A stretch of DNA of 64,000 nucleotides. Source: Bacteroidaceae bacterium (lineage in GTDB: Bacteria; Bacteroidota; Bacteroidia; Bacteroidales; Bacteroidaceae). The notes beneath the pieces were generated by a model that was not told where the DNA came from, ran no database searches, and saw only the letters and a list, made by a program, of their open reading frames with translations. The stretch lies in the NCBI GenBank assembly GCA_024398515.1, contig JAKSIZ010000007.1, positions 1 to 64,000 of the forward strand, written 5' to 3'. A program made the position numbers and the translations under genes. This document shows positions 1 through 8,751 of the stretch, in pieces; the stretch's first letter is position 1; each line of letters begins with the position of its first letter.

Positions 1-265
1 TCCTGACCATTATACTATGAAAAAATTGCGTTTCTACTTGGACTCTTCGTTTCAATTATCGGATTGACGCTTTGCGTTTCCCTACCCTTCCGATTGCATT
101 GCTCGGGACGAACGCTTAACTCGCCCAAACATTGCTCCAATGTTCGAGTCAACATTGCAGCAATGTTGAGTCCAACATTGCTGCAATGTTTTTTAGGGTA
201 TTAAGCTCGACCGAGAAAAAGCCAACGTCCGCATCTCCCAATGCAAAGCGTCAACTTGTTCTTTT
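1..265. other. Intergenic region with triple-palindrome element
   Basis: No convincing gene is seen. An ATG at 17 opens only 16 codons. The stretch holds a triple palindrome (128-190). It lies between imperfect arms at about 62-77 and 240-255 (GACGCTTTGC against GCAAAGCGTC), so the whole block is a larger imperfect inverted repeat. The downstream gene is on the minus strand and ends at 266, so this region lies 3' of it. Confidence 0.6.
128..190. repeat. Triple-palindrome element, copy 1 (AACATTG class)
   Basis: Three 17-nt palindromes start at 128, 151 and 174: AACATTGCTCCAATGTT, AACATTGCAGCAATGTT and AACATTGCTGCAATGTT. They are separated by exactly 6 nt (cgagtc, gagtcc). Unit 3 is the reverse complement of unit 2. 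A flank reading gaacgcttaactcg lies just upstream (from 110) and a short T-run follows. Six further copies of this architecture occur in the window, all intergenic. Confidence 0.9.
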
Positions 266-1129
266 CTATTTGAGTATCGTTGTGCGGAACAGGTCTTCGA
301 AGTCAGGGAAGAGCACTCCGCCGAGGTTACGCTCAATAAGGAGCGTCTTGATGGCAGCGTAAGGCTTGATGAGTTCGTCAGCTTCCTGAAGCGTCAACCT
401 GCCGTCGAAGTATTCCGAAACGAAGTATTCCCAAACCTTTTCGGCTGTTTCTTTGTGGAAGTGCATGTTCTCGTAGATGAAATCGTCACCGTCAACCACG
501 CAGACGATATACATCATTCCGAGGTCGAACAATGGGTTGCCAACAGCGAAAGAACCTAAGTCAATCCAATAGAGATTGCAACTATCGTAGTCAGCCTTAA
601 AGTCGCCCGACATAACGGCATTGCCCACGTGCATATCTCCATGCACTGCTGTCACGGTGTCAGGTGTGGCACGGATGAAGTCGGCAATCTTCTTCTTTTC
701 CTCTTTATTGAAAACAGTGTCGTATTCGAGAAGCTGCAGGAACTGTTCTTTTGCATCTGTGAACACGCCTTCCTTGCACTCGATTGTATGGAAATGCCTG
801 CACATCCGCGCGAACTTTCTCGTCAGTTCCTCGACCATATCAGGGTTGTCGCCGATGGCACGAGCGAACGAAGTCTTGTTTGGAATGCGCCAGAAACGTA
901 TGCCTATACGTTCGCCGTCGGTAATCAATTCGCCTGGTTTTGGCACTGGAAAGCCATTGTCGTAGGCTTTCTTGGCAACATCCAACTCGGTTTCAATGTC
1001 CGATGTGTCGTATCCTACACTATAGAGTTTCAACATTTCGTTCTTGTCTTCAATGCTGTTATAGCTCTCTCCGTTGGCTCCTTCGCCACTTTTCACATAC
1101 TTTGTAATGTCAATTCTTGTTGTTTCCAT
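266..1129 (-). CDS. Aminoglycoside-phosphotransferase-like kinase (TIGR02172-type)
   Basis: A 287-residue soluble protein of the APH/choline-kinase fold. The catalytic loop reads HGDMHVGN at about residue 165, and the metal-binding motif IDLG follows near 190 (seen). The N-terminal part (about 20-80) would hold the nucleotide-binding lobe. The best match from memory is the TIGR02172 putative kinase family, found in several anaerobes, whose substrate is unknown. It starts 20 nt after the stop of the TIGR02757 gene upstream on the same strand, so the two are probably co-transcribed. Antibiotic modification is only one possibility; a small metabolite or sugar substrate is equally likely. Confidence 0.75.
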   Translation of the reverse strand: METTRIDITKYVKSGEGANGESYNSIEDKNEMLKLYSVGYDTSDIETELDVAKKAYDNGFPVPKPGELITDGERIGIRFWRIPNKTSFARAIGDNPDMVEELTRKFARMCRHFHTIECKEGVFTDAKEQFLQLLEYDTVFNKEEKKKIADFIRATPDTVTAVHGDMHVGNAVMSGDFKADYDSCNLYWIDLGSFAVGNPLFDLGMMYIVCVVDGDDFIYENMHFHKETAEKVWEYFVSEYFDGRLTLQEADELIKPYAAIKTLLIERNLGGVLFPDFEDLFRTTILK

Positions 1130-1149
1130 ATTAAATTTTATTTGTAACT

Positions 1150-1896
1150 TTACTTATTATTTACCCCATAACCGAACAATGCGAAGTCTCCACGCATTGG
1201 ATCGTCGGGAAATATATCGAGCATTCGCTCCGAAATTTTTATCGCCGTTGCCATTGAAGCCGTTCTACTACAGACAAGTTCAAGGCGGTTTGCCTGTTGG
1301 AACACGTGGGTGTCGAGAGGGATAATAAGTGAACGCTTGTCAATTATATCGCTCCAGATGCCAAGGTCAACGGGCGAATTGTCGCGCACCATCCATCGTA
1401 GGAACATGCACAAACGCTTGCATGGCGACTTTATATCCTTTGGTATAAGCCCTGAAAGCTCGTATGGTCGGAAATAAGAAGTGATGAAATCCAGGACTTC
1501 AATGCACGAAAGCATTCGCAAATCGGCTGAACCTGCAACAAAATTCTTCAGTGTTCCGTATTCTTCAACGATGTGTTGCAGTGCTTTACACAGTCGAAAC
1601 ATCGCATTGCAATTGACAATCCGGTAGAAACATTTGTTGCTTTGGGGCACGTATTTCTCATATTCCCCACTCTTCAACCAGCCAAATACATCGCCGTCGG
1701 CAGCGTCGAGAATGCCCTGAACCTTTGGCATGAACTGACTTCTTGCGCCAAACGACAGCGTTGAAGCGATGAATGCCGTCAGTTCTTGGTTTGCCCTTCC
1801 GTCAACCTGATGCATGAACCATGAAGGATCACCCACGATGAAGTCAGGTTTTTCATACTGCTCGGCAAGCGAAATTATCTGGTTTCTTATTTCCAT
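1150..1896 (-). CDS. TIGR02757 (DUF2400) family protein
   Basis: A 248-residue protein matching the TIGR02757/DUF2400 family, which is common in Bacteroidetes and has no assigned reaction. Family-typical segments are seen: an N-terminal DPSWFMHQ, the central NSPVDLGIW, then LIIPLDTHVFQ and the C-terminal DPMRGDFALFGYGV. The repeated helical layout suggests relation to the helix-hairpin-helix DNA glycosylase fold, but no catalytic assignment is made here. It is followed 20 nt downstream by the APH-like kinase and preceded by a hairpin (1906-1936) that separates it from uxaB. The start codon lies just below that hairpin. Confidence 0.8.
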   Translation of the reverse strand: MEIRNQIISLAEQYEKPDFIVGDPSWFMHQVDGRANQELTAFIASTLSFGARSQFMPKVQGILDAADGDVFGWLKSGEYEKYVPQSNKCFYRIVNCNAMFRLCKALQHIVEEYGTLKNFVAGSADLRMLSCIEVLDFITSYFRPYELSGLIPKDIKSPCKRLCMFLRWMVRDNSPVDLGIWSDIIDKRSLIIPLDTHVFQQANRLELVCSRTASMATAIKISERMLDIFPDDPMRGDFALFGYGVNNK

Positions 1897-1905
1897 AAAA
1901 CATAA

Positions 1906-1936
1906 AGTCCTCCCTCATAAAGAACGAGGAAGGACT
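1906..1936 (-). terminator. Probable terminator after uxaB operon
   Basis: Inverted repeat AGTCCTCCCTC / GAGGAAGGACT with one mismatch, in the 48-nt gap between uxaB (ends 1945) and the next minus-strand gene. The T-tract on the minus side is weak (ttatgtttta), so read-through is likely. The plus side carries the better T-run. Confidence 0.55.
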
Positions 1937-1944
1937 CTTTTTGA

Positions 1945-3384
1945 TTAAAGAATAGTCTTTACAGCCTCAAGCATACCAAGGTCTTGTATTAAATCCAAGT
2001 CCTTCTTTACAAGAGCATTCAGACCTTCAATGTTGTTCAAGTCTTCACCCCAGATAAATTCTGCTGCGAGAACGCCGTCGGTAATCTTCTGAGTATCGCC
2101 CGTTGCCCACAGTTTCTTGAGAAGATCCATGATCTTAGGGTCGTCGTTTGGAACAATCTCAGTGCCGTCAGCACGCTTGCCACCCTTATAATAAGTGATG
2201 ATAGCAGCAAGTCCCATGACAAGTCCTTCAGGCAATTTGCCCTTGCGCTCAAGATATACCTTTACGCCAGGAAGGTCGCGAGTCTGATATTTAGGGAATG
2301 AGTTGAGCATGATGCTTGTTACCTGATGGTCAACAAATGGATTGTCGAAGCGCTCAAGCACGTCGTTTGCAAACTTTTCAAGTTCGTCCTTTGGCAAGTT
2401 GAGCGTTTCCATCAACTCATCAAACTGCACCTTGTGGATGTATTTACCGATGATTTCGTGCTGGCAAGCATCACGAACAATGTTCACACCGCTGAGGAAA
2501 GCAACAGGTGAGAGCACTGTGTGAGGGCCGTTGAGCAGTGTAACCTTACGCTCATGATAAGGAGCCTCGGATGGAACAAAGAGTACATGGAGCCCTGCTT
2601 TCGATGCTGGGAACTCAGCCTCAACCTCCTTTGGAGCCTCGATAACCCAGAGGTGGAAGTTTTCAGCCTGAACAACGAGGTTGTCAGCGTATGAAACCTT
2701 CTGCTGTATTTCGGCAATGTCCTTGCGTGGGAAGCCAGGAACAATGCGGTCAACAAGTGTAGCATAAACGCCACAGCACTCGGTGAACCATGACTTGAAG
2801 TCTTCTGGCAACTTCCAAAGGTCAATGTACTGATAGATACATTCCTTCAGTTTGTGACCATTGAGGAAGATAAGTTCGCAAGGGAATATGATAAGTCCCT
2901 TATCCTTTGCGCCGTTGAAGAACTGGTATCTGTGATAAAGCAACTGAACGAGCTTGCCAGGATAAGAAGATGCAGGCTTGTCTTCGAGTTTGCATTCAGG
3001 GTCAAAAGCAATACCTGCCTCGGTAGTGTTAGAGATTACGAAGCGGATTTCAGGTTGTTCTGCCAATGCCATGAACGCTGCATTCTGTGAATATGGATTG
3101 AGAGCACGGCTGATGACATCGATTCTTTCGAGTGTGTTCACTGGTTTTCCGTTTTCACGACCTTGAAGATTTACGTGATAGAGACAATCCTGACCATTGA
3201 GCCAGTCAACCATTCCCTTTTCTATAGGCTGAACAACAACGACACTACCGTTGAAATCTGTCTTCTGGTTCATGTTCCAGATAATCCAATCAACGAATGC
3301 ACGAAGGAAGTTTCCTTCACCAAACTGAATCACCTTTTCAGGCATAACGCTCTTTGGAGCAGTTCTCTTGTTAAGACTTTTCAT
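1945..3384 (-). CDS. uxaB: Tagaturonate reductase (altronate oxidoreductase)
   Basis: A 479-residue protein of the mannitol-dehydrogenase/polyol-dehydrogenase family, close in length to E. coli UxaB. It interconverts D-tagaturonate and D-altronate with NAD(H) in galacturonate catabolism. The N-terminal segment VIQFGEGNFLRAFVDW at 19-34 is the family's nucleotide-binding signature. The C-terminal half contains the LLNGPHTVLSPVAFLSG segment of the catalytic domain. It follows an SDR gene and uxuA in the same minus-strand run (26-66 nt gaps), so galacturonate and glucuronate branches are encoded together. The altronate dehydratase and uronate isomerase that complete the pathway are not in the window. 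Confidence 0.88.
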   Translation of the reverse strand: MKSLNKRTAPKSVMPEKVIQFGEGNFLRAFVDWIIWNMNQKTDFNGSVVVVQPIEKGMVDWLNGQDCLYHVNLQGRENGKPVNTLERIDVISRALNPYSQNAAFMALAEQPEIRFVISNTTEAGIAFDPECKLEDKPASSYPGKLVQLLYHRYQFFNGAKDKGLIIFPCELIFLNGHKLKECIYQYIDLWKLPEDFKSWFTECCGVYATLVDRIVPGFPRKDIAEIQQKVSYADNLVVQAENFHLWVIEAPKEVEAEFPASKAGLHVLFVPSEAPYHERKVTLLNGPHTVLSPVAFLSGVNIVRDACQHEIIGKYIHKVQFDELMETLNLPKDELEKFANDVLERFDNPFVDHQVTSIMLNSFPKYQTRDLPGVKVYLERKGKLPEGLVMGLAAIITYYKGGKRADGTEIVPNDDPKIMDLLKKLWATGDTQKITDGVLAAEFIWGEDLNNIEGLNALVKKDLDLIQDLGMLEAVKTIL

Positions 3385-3410
3385 TTCTTTTTACGTTTTT
3401 TATGTTAAGA

Positions 3411-4229
3411 TTAAATGCAATATACATTGAAGCCACCGTCAACAACAGCTACTGTACCAGTAACAAACTTTGATGCAGGACTGATGAGATAGTGAATTGT
3501 ACCGCAAAGTTCCTCTGGTTCGCCCATACGCCCAAACGGAGTTTGCTGGATGATGTGCTGTGCACGTGGAGTCCAACTGCCGTCAGGATTAACGAGAAGG
3601 TCGTGGTTCTGATTTGTTACAAAGAAACCAGGAGCAATAGCATTTACGCGGATACCATCGCCGAATTTGCGTGCAACTTCCGATGCCATATACTCCGTGA
3701 AGCTCTTAATACCCGACTTTGCAGCAGAGTAACCGCAAACACGTGTGCAAGGACGGAAGCTTGTCATTGAGCCAAAGTTCACAATCTGTCCCTTGCCCTG
3801 TTCCTTCATTGGCTTAAGAAATACCTGTGTTGGAATAACAGTTCCCGTAAGATTCAGTTCCAAAACAAATGAGAACTGCTTAGGGTCGAGGTCAAAGATG
3901 CTCTGGTCATCGGCAATAGTAGCACCTTTCTGATTGCCACCAGCAGCATTCAGCAGAGTATCAACACGGCCATATTTTGCAAGAATATCCTTGCAGTTCT
4001 GCTCTACGACAGATGCATCGAGCACGTTAGTAGCAAACCAACATGCTTCGCCACCGTCGGCTTTGATTTCAGCAACGAGTTTGTCGCCGAGTTCTTTTTC
4101 TTGTGGAAGACTCAAAAATGCAACCTTGCAACCTTCCTTTGCAAGATATTTTCCAATCATGGAACCAAGAACACCAGTTCCACCAGTAATAACGACCACT
4201 TGGTCTTTGATGTCAAATAAACTATTCAT
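3411..4229 (-). CDS. SDR oxidoreductase, probable D-mannonate oxidoreductase
   Basis: A 272-residue short-chain dehydrogenase/reductase. The cofactor motif TGGTGVLG is at about residue 15, NAAG at about 92, catalytic YSAAK near 167, and the SDR C-terminal VTGTVAVVDGGF is present (all seen). In Bacteroidetes and Bacillus the mannonate oxidoreductase step next to uxuA is often done by an SDR of this type rather than the E. coli UxuB family; that is the basis for the role. A KduD-like or gluconate 5-dehydrogenase role is the alternative. It lies between uxuA (66 nt upstream) and uxaB (26 nt downstream) in one likely transcript. Confidence 0.75.
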   Translation of the reverse strand: MNSLFDIKDQVVVITGGTGVLGSMIGKYLAKEGCKVAFLSLPQEKELGDKLVAEIKADGGEACWFATNVLDASVVEQNCKDILAKYGRVDTLLNAAGGNQKGATIADDQSIFDLDPKQFSFVLELNLTGTVIPTQVFLKPMKEQGKGQIVNFGSMTSFRPCTRVCGYSAAKSGIKSFTEYMASEVARKFGDGIRVNAIAPGFFVTNQNHDLLVNPDGSWTPRAQHIIQQTPFGRMGEPEELCGTIHYLISPASKFVTGTVAVVDGGFNVYCI

Positions 4230-4295
4230 TGTTATATTGTTTTTTTTGATAAATTATTTTTTTTTATTGGAATATGGTTATCTATACATACGGTT

Positions 4296-5519
4296 CTACT
4301 GAACTGGCACGTATGGCAATTTATATTCTATGCCAAGTTCATTGTCAACCGTTGCAATGATGCCTTCAACCTGTCCAAGTGCAAACATTCGCCCAAGGAA
4401 AGAGTAGCCAGCATTATAGCCACGAGTTTCTTCGTCGTACATATCCATAAACGGACCATGGTCAACACGCATAGGCAGATTTGTGTTTTCCTTTTCAAAT
4501 ATCCTTGCAAGTTCAATGAGATTTGCCCTGCCACCAAGGTGTGAAGCTTCAGTAAAATCACCGTTAGGGAAGATATGGCATGAACGAAGATGAACGAAAT
4601 GAGTTCGTGAAGCATACTTCTTTGCCAGCGCAACAACGTCATTGTGCGCCCCTGAAGAAAGCGAACCAGCACAGAATGTGAGGCCATTATGCTTGTTGTC
4701 AACAGCTTTGAGGAACCATTCTATGTCCTCATCGCAAGTTACGATACGCGGCAAACCAAGTATCTGCATCGGTGGATCATCAGGATGAACACACATATTC
4801 ATGTCGTATTCCTCGCATGTAGGCATTATTGCTGCAAGGAAGTAGCGCATGTTCTCACGCAATTGGTCGCGAGTGATACCCTTATATAGGTCGAGCAACT
4901 GGCGGAAGAGTTCCACAGGATGTTCATCATCTTCCTTTATATTACCATTAACAAAGCCTTGCGTCTTTACAATCATATTCTCTACAAGCTGATGATTGAA
5001 ATCTGCCACATTGCCTTCCTTTACAACTTTCTCATTCCGGGCTTCGGCTTTTTCTACCACGTCGGCAGCAAAACTTTCCCTCGCTCCTTCACGCTTCAAG
5101 ATGAAAATATCGAAGTAAGCAAACTCCACGTGCGAGAAATAAAGGTTTGAAGTGAAGTTAGGATTGGCGTGGAAAAGGTCGGTACGTGCCCAGTCAAGAA
5201 CTGGCATAAAGTTGTAGCATATCGTATGAACACCTTCAAGACCAAGGTTCTTCAAACTTTCCTTGTAGGTTTCAATCTGTTGGTCACGGTCAGGACCGGC
5301 ATATTTTATGCTTTCAACCACTGGCAGACTCTCCACCACACTCCATCTCATTCCATAACTTTCAATGTATTCTCTAAGGTCACGAATCTTTTCGCGAGTC
5401 CATACTTCGCCGTTTGGCACGTCGTGAAGAGCAGTTACTATTCCCTCAACGCCAATTTGTTTCAGCATCTTCAAGGTAATAGGATCCTTCTTGCCAAACC
5501 ATCTCCATGTTTTCTCCAT
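4296..5519 (-). CDS. uxuA: Mannonate dehydratase
   Basis: A 407-residue enzyme that dehydrates D-mannonate to 2-keto-3-deoxygluconate in glucuronate catabolism. The N-terminus MEKTWRWFGKKDPI and the blocks VVTALHxxPNGEVW-like, CYNFMPVLDWARTD, VHPDDPPMQILGLPRIV and RVDHGPFM match the UxuA family closely. The start at 5519 is chosen because it gives the family N-terminus. An upstream in-frame ATG at 5558 would lie inside the -7 promoter box (5556-5563). It is the first gene of the hexuronate run uxuA-SDR-uxaB and is divergent from the secreted nuclease gene. Confidence 0.93.
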   Translation of the reverse strand: MEKTWRWFGKKDPITLKMLKQIGVEGIVTALHDVPNGEVWTREKIRDLREYIESYGMRWSVVESLPVVESIKYAGPDRDQQIETYKESLKNLGLEGVHTICYNFMPVLDWARTDLFHANPNFTSNLYFSHVEFAYFDIFILKREGARESFAADVVEKAEARNEKVVKEGNVADFNHQLVENMIVKTQGFVNGNIKEDDEHPVELFRQLLDLYKGITRDQLRENMRYFLAAIMPTCEEYDMNMCVHPDDPPMQILGLPRIVTCDEDIEWFLKAVDNKHNGLTFCAGSLSSGAHNDVVALAKKYASRTHFVHLRSCHIFPNGDFTEASHLGGRANLIELARIFEKENTNLPMRVDHGPFMDMYDEETRGYNAGYSFLGRMFALGQVEGIIATVDNELGIEYKLPYVPVQ

Positions 5520-5555
5520 ATTGAGTTTTTTGTTAGTTTTTTTATAATATTTGTG

Positions 5556-5583
5556 CAAAAGTAAGAATTTTTTTTTACATTTG
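5556..5583. promoter_or_regulatory. Divergent promoter pair, uxuA / nuclease
   Basis: On the minus strand TACTTTTG (5563-5556) precedes uxuA. On the plus strand TACATTTG (5576-5583) precedes the nuclease. Both fit the Bacteroidetes -7 consensus TAnnTTTG. The two boxes are only 12 nt apart, so the -33 regions overlap the opposite transcript's start region and the two directions could interfere. Confidence 0.7.
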
Positions 5584-5661
5584 CACTCACAAAGAGATGA
5601 AATTATATATTTTTATATTTATTTTCTTATTTAACTGGTGAATTGCCACTATATACACTCA

Positions 5662-7842
5662 ATGAAAAGAATAAAACTTTCACTTATATTGTCGCTTATT
5701 TGCGTCATTGGTTTTGCCGACATAGTAGATTATCTTGAAGGGCTTGAAATCCCGGCATGGAGAGAAGACAACACAACTTTTCTCATTGACCATAGAACAG
5801 AATATGAGAATAAATCGGTCAGGACATACGCTTTGGAGTTTGACCTAAAGACAAACCATTCACGTTGGGTTGCATTCAAATTTGATGAAACGACACGTGG
5901 TGGCAAAGCCTCGCGCAGCAATAACTTTGAAAACGATCCCGACTTACCTGCCGAGAATCAAATAGGGACATCTGCTTTCGACACTGGTTATGACCGCGGA
6001 CATCTTTGTGCATCAAATGATCGACGATACTCTGACGATGCAAATGCCCAAACATTCTACATGAGCAACATGAGTCCACAAATGACTCGATTTAACGAAT
6101 ACTACTGGAGGACCATTGAAAGTCGCATTCAAGACTTAGGAAACAATCCAGAGTTCTCAACAAACCTATATGTTGTAAAGGGTGGAACTATTGACAACAC
6201 CATTGGTGTCATGCAAAGATCCAAGAACAGTACAGTAATACCCGCATACTATTTCGTTGCACTCTTGCAGGAATGTATCAATACGGAAGGCAAGAAAGGC
6301 TATCGGGCACTTGGGTTTTATGTGCCACACACCGATTGTGCAGATATCAGTGCAGACAATCTTGTCTCAACAATTCAGTCGCAAGTGTGCAACATCGACT
6401 ATCTTGAGCATCAGACTGGAATAGATTTTTTCCCATCACTTCCCGATGATGTTGAGGACTTGATTGAATCAAAGTCCATAACATCTTCTGTTCTTTGCGA
6501 TTGGGGATTCGATGTAACTCCCGATTATAAGACAGATCCAGACAACCTCATCTATCATCAAGACGATCTAAGATACGACATTACGCTTATCGACAAGGGA
6601 GAATACTTCCAAACTCTTGCGTTGCCATTTGGCGAAAACCTTTACAATGCTACTTGCAGTATTGTTCCTACAACCGACGATGGATACGAATTTGCTGGTT
6701 GGGCAACGTCAATGCGCACAGACTTTCCCGAATTTGTCAACCGACGCGAGATTTCGTCTAAACCTGATACTCTTTATGCAATCTACAAACGCAACATCAA
6801 TGGCTATATATATAATAAGGTGGTAACGCCTAAGTCAGACTGGACCGGAAACTACCTAATTGCATACGAAAACGACAACAAACTTCTCAATGGAGCATTA
6901 GACTCTATTGATGTACCAAAGAATTTCGTTCAACTTGACACAATTGAAGGCAACTCCATTCCATCAAATGCCTTTACCGATGGCTGTATGTTTGCTATTA
7001 AACATTTTGAAGATGGTTATTCCATCATGAGCAAAGTGGGCAAATACATCAATCGAGTCACTAACACCAACGGACTCGACTACACCGACACACCATCGGC
7101 AAACACTATTTCTCTTGAAAACGGCAATGTATTCATCAAAGGCAAGGGTGGATATTACCTGCAATACTATCCTGTAGTAGTTGCAGGAGGACAACGTTTC
7201 CGCTATTACGACAACACACAAAAACCATTGCAACTTTATCAACACGAGAATGCATCAGTTGAAATCTATGGACTTGGCATAGCACGAAGCCGCGGAGCTA
7301 CAATGACCGATGCGCATTGGGCTACATATTGCAACGAGTTTGAGACTATCATTCCTGATGGAATAAAAGCGTTCTATGCAACCATCAACGGCAACACCGT
7401 CAATCTTCACCGCATAGATTCCCAGATTATACCTGCAGGAATGGGCGTATTGTTATATTCTGATAATGCAGGCAGCTATAAGTTTATAGAGAGTTACACG
7501 AATGCAAAGCCAAACATCGACAACAAACTCATCGGTGTCACAACGAATACTGAGATTGGTTACGACAAATGCGACTATATTCTTGTTGACTTTGCAGGCA
7601 ACGCAAGTTTCGTTAGAGCAGAAAAAAGCACATTGGAGTCGGGCAAATGTTATCTGCGTTTAGATGCACCTTCAGCTATGAGCAAGATAGACATCGTATG
7701 TCATGATAACCCAACTGGTATAATCATCAGTTCGGCATCAATCAACGACAACGGAACACGATATAATCTGAACGGACAGATTGTCTCGCCATCATACAAG
7801 GGCATCGTCATCATCAACGGAAAGAAACACTTGTTGCAATAA
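5662..7842 (+). CDS. Secreted DNA/RNA non-specific endonuclease with C-terminal adhesion/sorting-type region
   Basis: A 726-residue exported protein. A signal peptide (MKRIKLSLILSLICVIGFA) is followed by a NucA/EndA-type nuclease domain with the metal/catalytic DRGH motif at about residues 111-114 and the downstream asparagine-rich NMSPQ segment. A short Listeria-Bacteroides-type repeat with GYEFAGWAT follows near 345. Beta-rich regions come next, and the C-terminal YNLNGQIVSPSYKGIVIING resembles the tail motif of many secreted Prevotella proteins. The start at 5662 is chosen over an in-frame ATG at 5638 because it begins the signal peptide. Likely role (inferred): extracellular nucleic acid degradation for phosphate or nucleosides, or DNA clearance. 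Confidence 0.85.
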   Translation: MKRIKLSLILSLICVIGFADIVDYLEGLEIPAWREDNTTFLIDHRTEYENKSVRTYALEFDLKTNHSRWVAFKFDETTRGGKASRSNNFENDPDLPAENQIGTSAFDTGYDRGHLCASNDRRYSDDANAQTFYMSNMSPQMTRFNEYYWRTIESRIQDLGNNPEFSTNLYVVKGGTIDNTIGVMQRSKNSTVIPAYYFVALLQECINTEGKKGYRALGFYVPHTDCADISADNLVSTIQSQVCNIDYLEHQTGIDFFPSLPDDVEDLIESKSITSSVLCDWGFDVTPDYKTDPDNLIYHQDDLRYDITLIDKGEYFQTLALPFGENLYNATCSIVPTTDDGYEFAGWATSMRTDFPEFVNRREISSKPDTLYAIYKRNINGYIYNKVVTPKSDWTGNYLIAYENDNKLLNGALDSIDVPKNFVQLDTIEGNSIPSNAFTDGCMFAIKHFEDGYSIMSKVGKYINRVTNTNGLDYTDTPSANTISLENGNVFIKGKGGYYLQYYPVVVAGGQRFRYYDNTQKPLQLYQHENASVEIYGLGIARSRGATMTDAHWATYCNEFETIIPDGIKAFYATINGNTVNLHRIDSQIIPAGMGVLLYSDNAGSYKFIESYTNAKPNIDNKLIGVTTNTEIGYDKCDYILVDFAGNASFVRAEKSTLESGKCYLRLDAPSAMSKIDIVCHDNPTGIIISSASINDNGTRYNLNGQIVSPSYKGIVIINGKKHLLQ

Positions 7843-7872
7843 CATGATTACACCATATAAATAATATAAAAG

Positions 7873-8661
7873 ATGGAACCAGAGCAAACCAAGAATGTCA
7901 ATATTGAATTAAGTAGCAATAACTTTTCAATAGAAATGACTCAAGAAATGAGAGATTATCTTTTTAACGAAAAGAGGTTAACGTCTATCAACTTAGGTGA
8001 AAAAGAAATCCTTCATCTTATTCACCTCGCTCCATCTATGGAGACGAGAAAACGCCTGAGGTTCCTGAAAGATGCTGCTGAACAAGGAATGTACATTACG
8101 GCTCGCTCTAATGATACAAATCTAATCGACGAGAGTATATCAATAACGCCAAAGAAATCGAGAAAGAGCAAGATATTTATCATTACACTTATAAGCATAT
8201 TGATAGTCCTTTGCTTCGTGATGTGGGCGGTGTCTTTATCTAAGCACAACAAATATCCTTTTATCGACATTCCTTGTACTTGCCATTATTGCACATCACT
8301 TCCAGACATGAGTTACACGAATCATGATGATACATTTTTTCAGGAACTGCAACATTCTATAAAGATGATGGAATCATCCAAGTTAAGTGGAATTTTCTTA
8401 TATACAGCTTTCTTCTTTCTTCAAATCCTATTATACGTTATCTATTACAAACGAAAGTGGAAACGTAGTGTAGTGCATTGGATACTTCTTCCAATAGCAC
8501 TGTTATTCAACATTTGGATCTACTTGGAGATTGCAGACTTCGAACTATTTGAAGATTTTGTAACGATTTGCAAATATATATTTGGCATCCCAATAGCTAT
8601 TATCTTATTTCCTGTTTTCCTCTTTTTTAATGGGCTTTCTTCTATTACTCGCAGACGTTAA
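7873..8661 (+). CDS. Membrane protein of unknown function
   Basis: A 262-residue protein I do not recognise. The first ~100 residues are polar and probably cytoplasmic, with a helical stretch near 25-75. Four hydrophobic segments follow at about 102-124, 171-192, 201-222 and 230-256. Between the first two lies a loop with the cysteine cluster CTCHYC near 138. It starts 30 nt after the nuclease and could share its transcript, but no functional link is evident. The next gene has its own promoter. Confidence 0.6.
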   Translation: MEPEQTKNVNIELSSNNFSIEMTQEMRDYLFNEKRLTSINLGEKEILHLIHLAPSMETRKRLRFLKDAAEQGMYITARSNDTNLIDESISITPKKSRKSKIFIITLISILIVLCFVMWAVSLSKHNKYPFIDIPCTCHYCTSLPDMSYTNHDDTFFQELQHSIKMMESSKLSGIFLYTAFFFLQILLYVIYYKRKWKRSVVHWILLPIALLFNIWIYLEIADFELFEDFVTICKYIFGIPIAIILFPVFLFFNGLSSITRRR

Positions 8662-8716
8662 GGTATTAATCGTTAAAAAAAGAATGGAAAAAAGTTTATC
8701 GTATCAATAAATTTAC

Positions 8717-8724
8717 TATCTTTG
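8717..8724 (+). promoter_or_regulatory. -7 promoter box for the YafQ toxin-antitoxin pair
   Basis: TATCTTTG followed by cacaac, 28 nt before the antitoxin ATG, fits the Bacteroidetes -7 consensus. No clear -33 TTTG is seen, which could reflect activation or weak basal use. Confidence 0.6.
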
Positions 8725-8751
8725 CACAACAAATACAAACGCACATAAGCT

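Noticed and set aside
1..67. Short frame of 16 codons starting at 17 and possible tRNA end at the window edge
   Set aside because: No tRNA fold or coding evidence can be made out from the partial sequence.
629..1147. Open frame of 172 codons on the plus strand opposite the APH-like kinase
   Set aside because: It lies fully antisense to a gene with clear motifs, has no promoter and its translation shows no recognisable domain.
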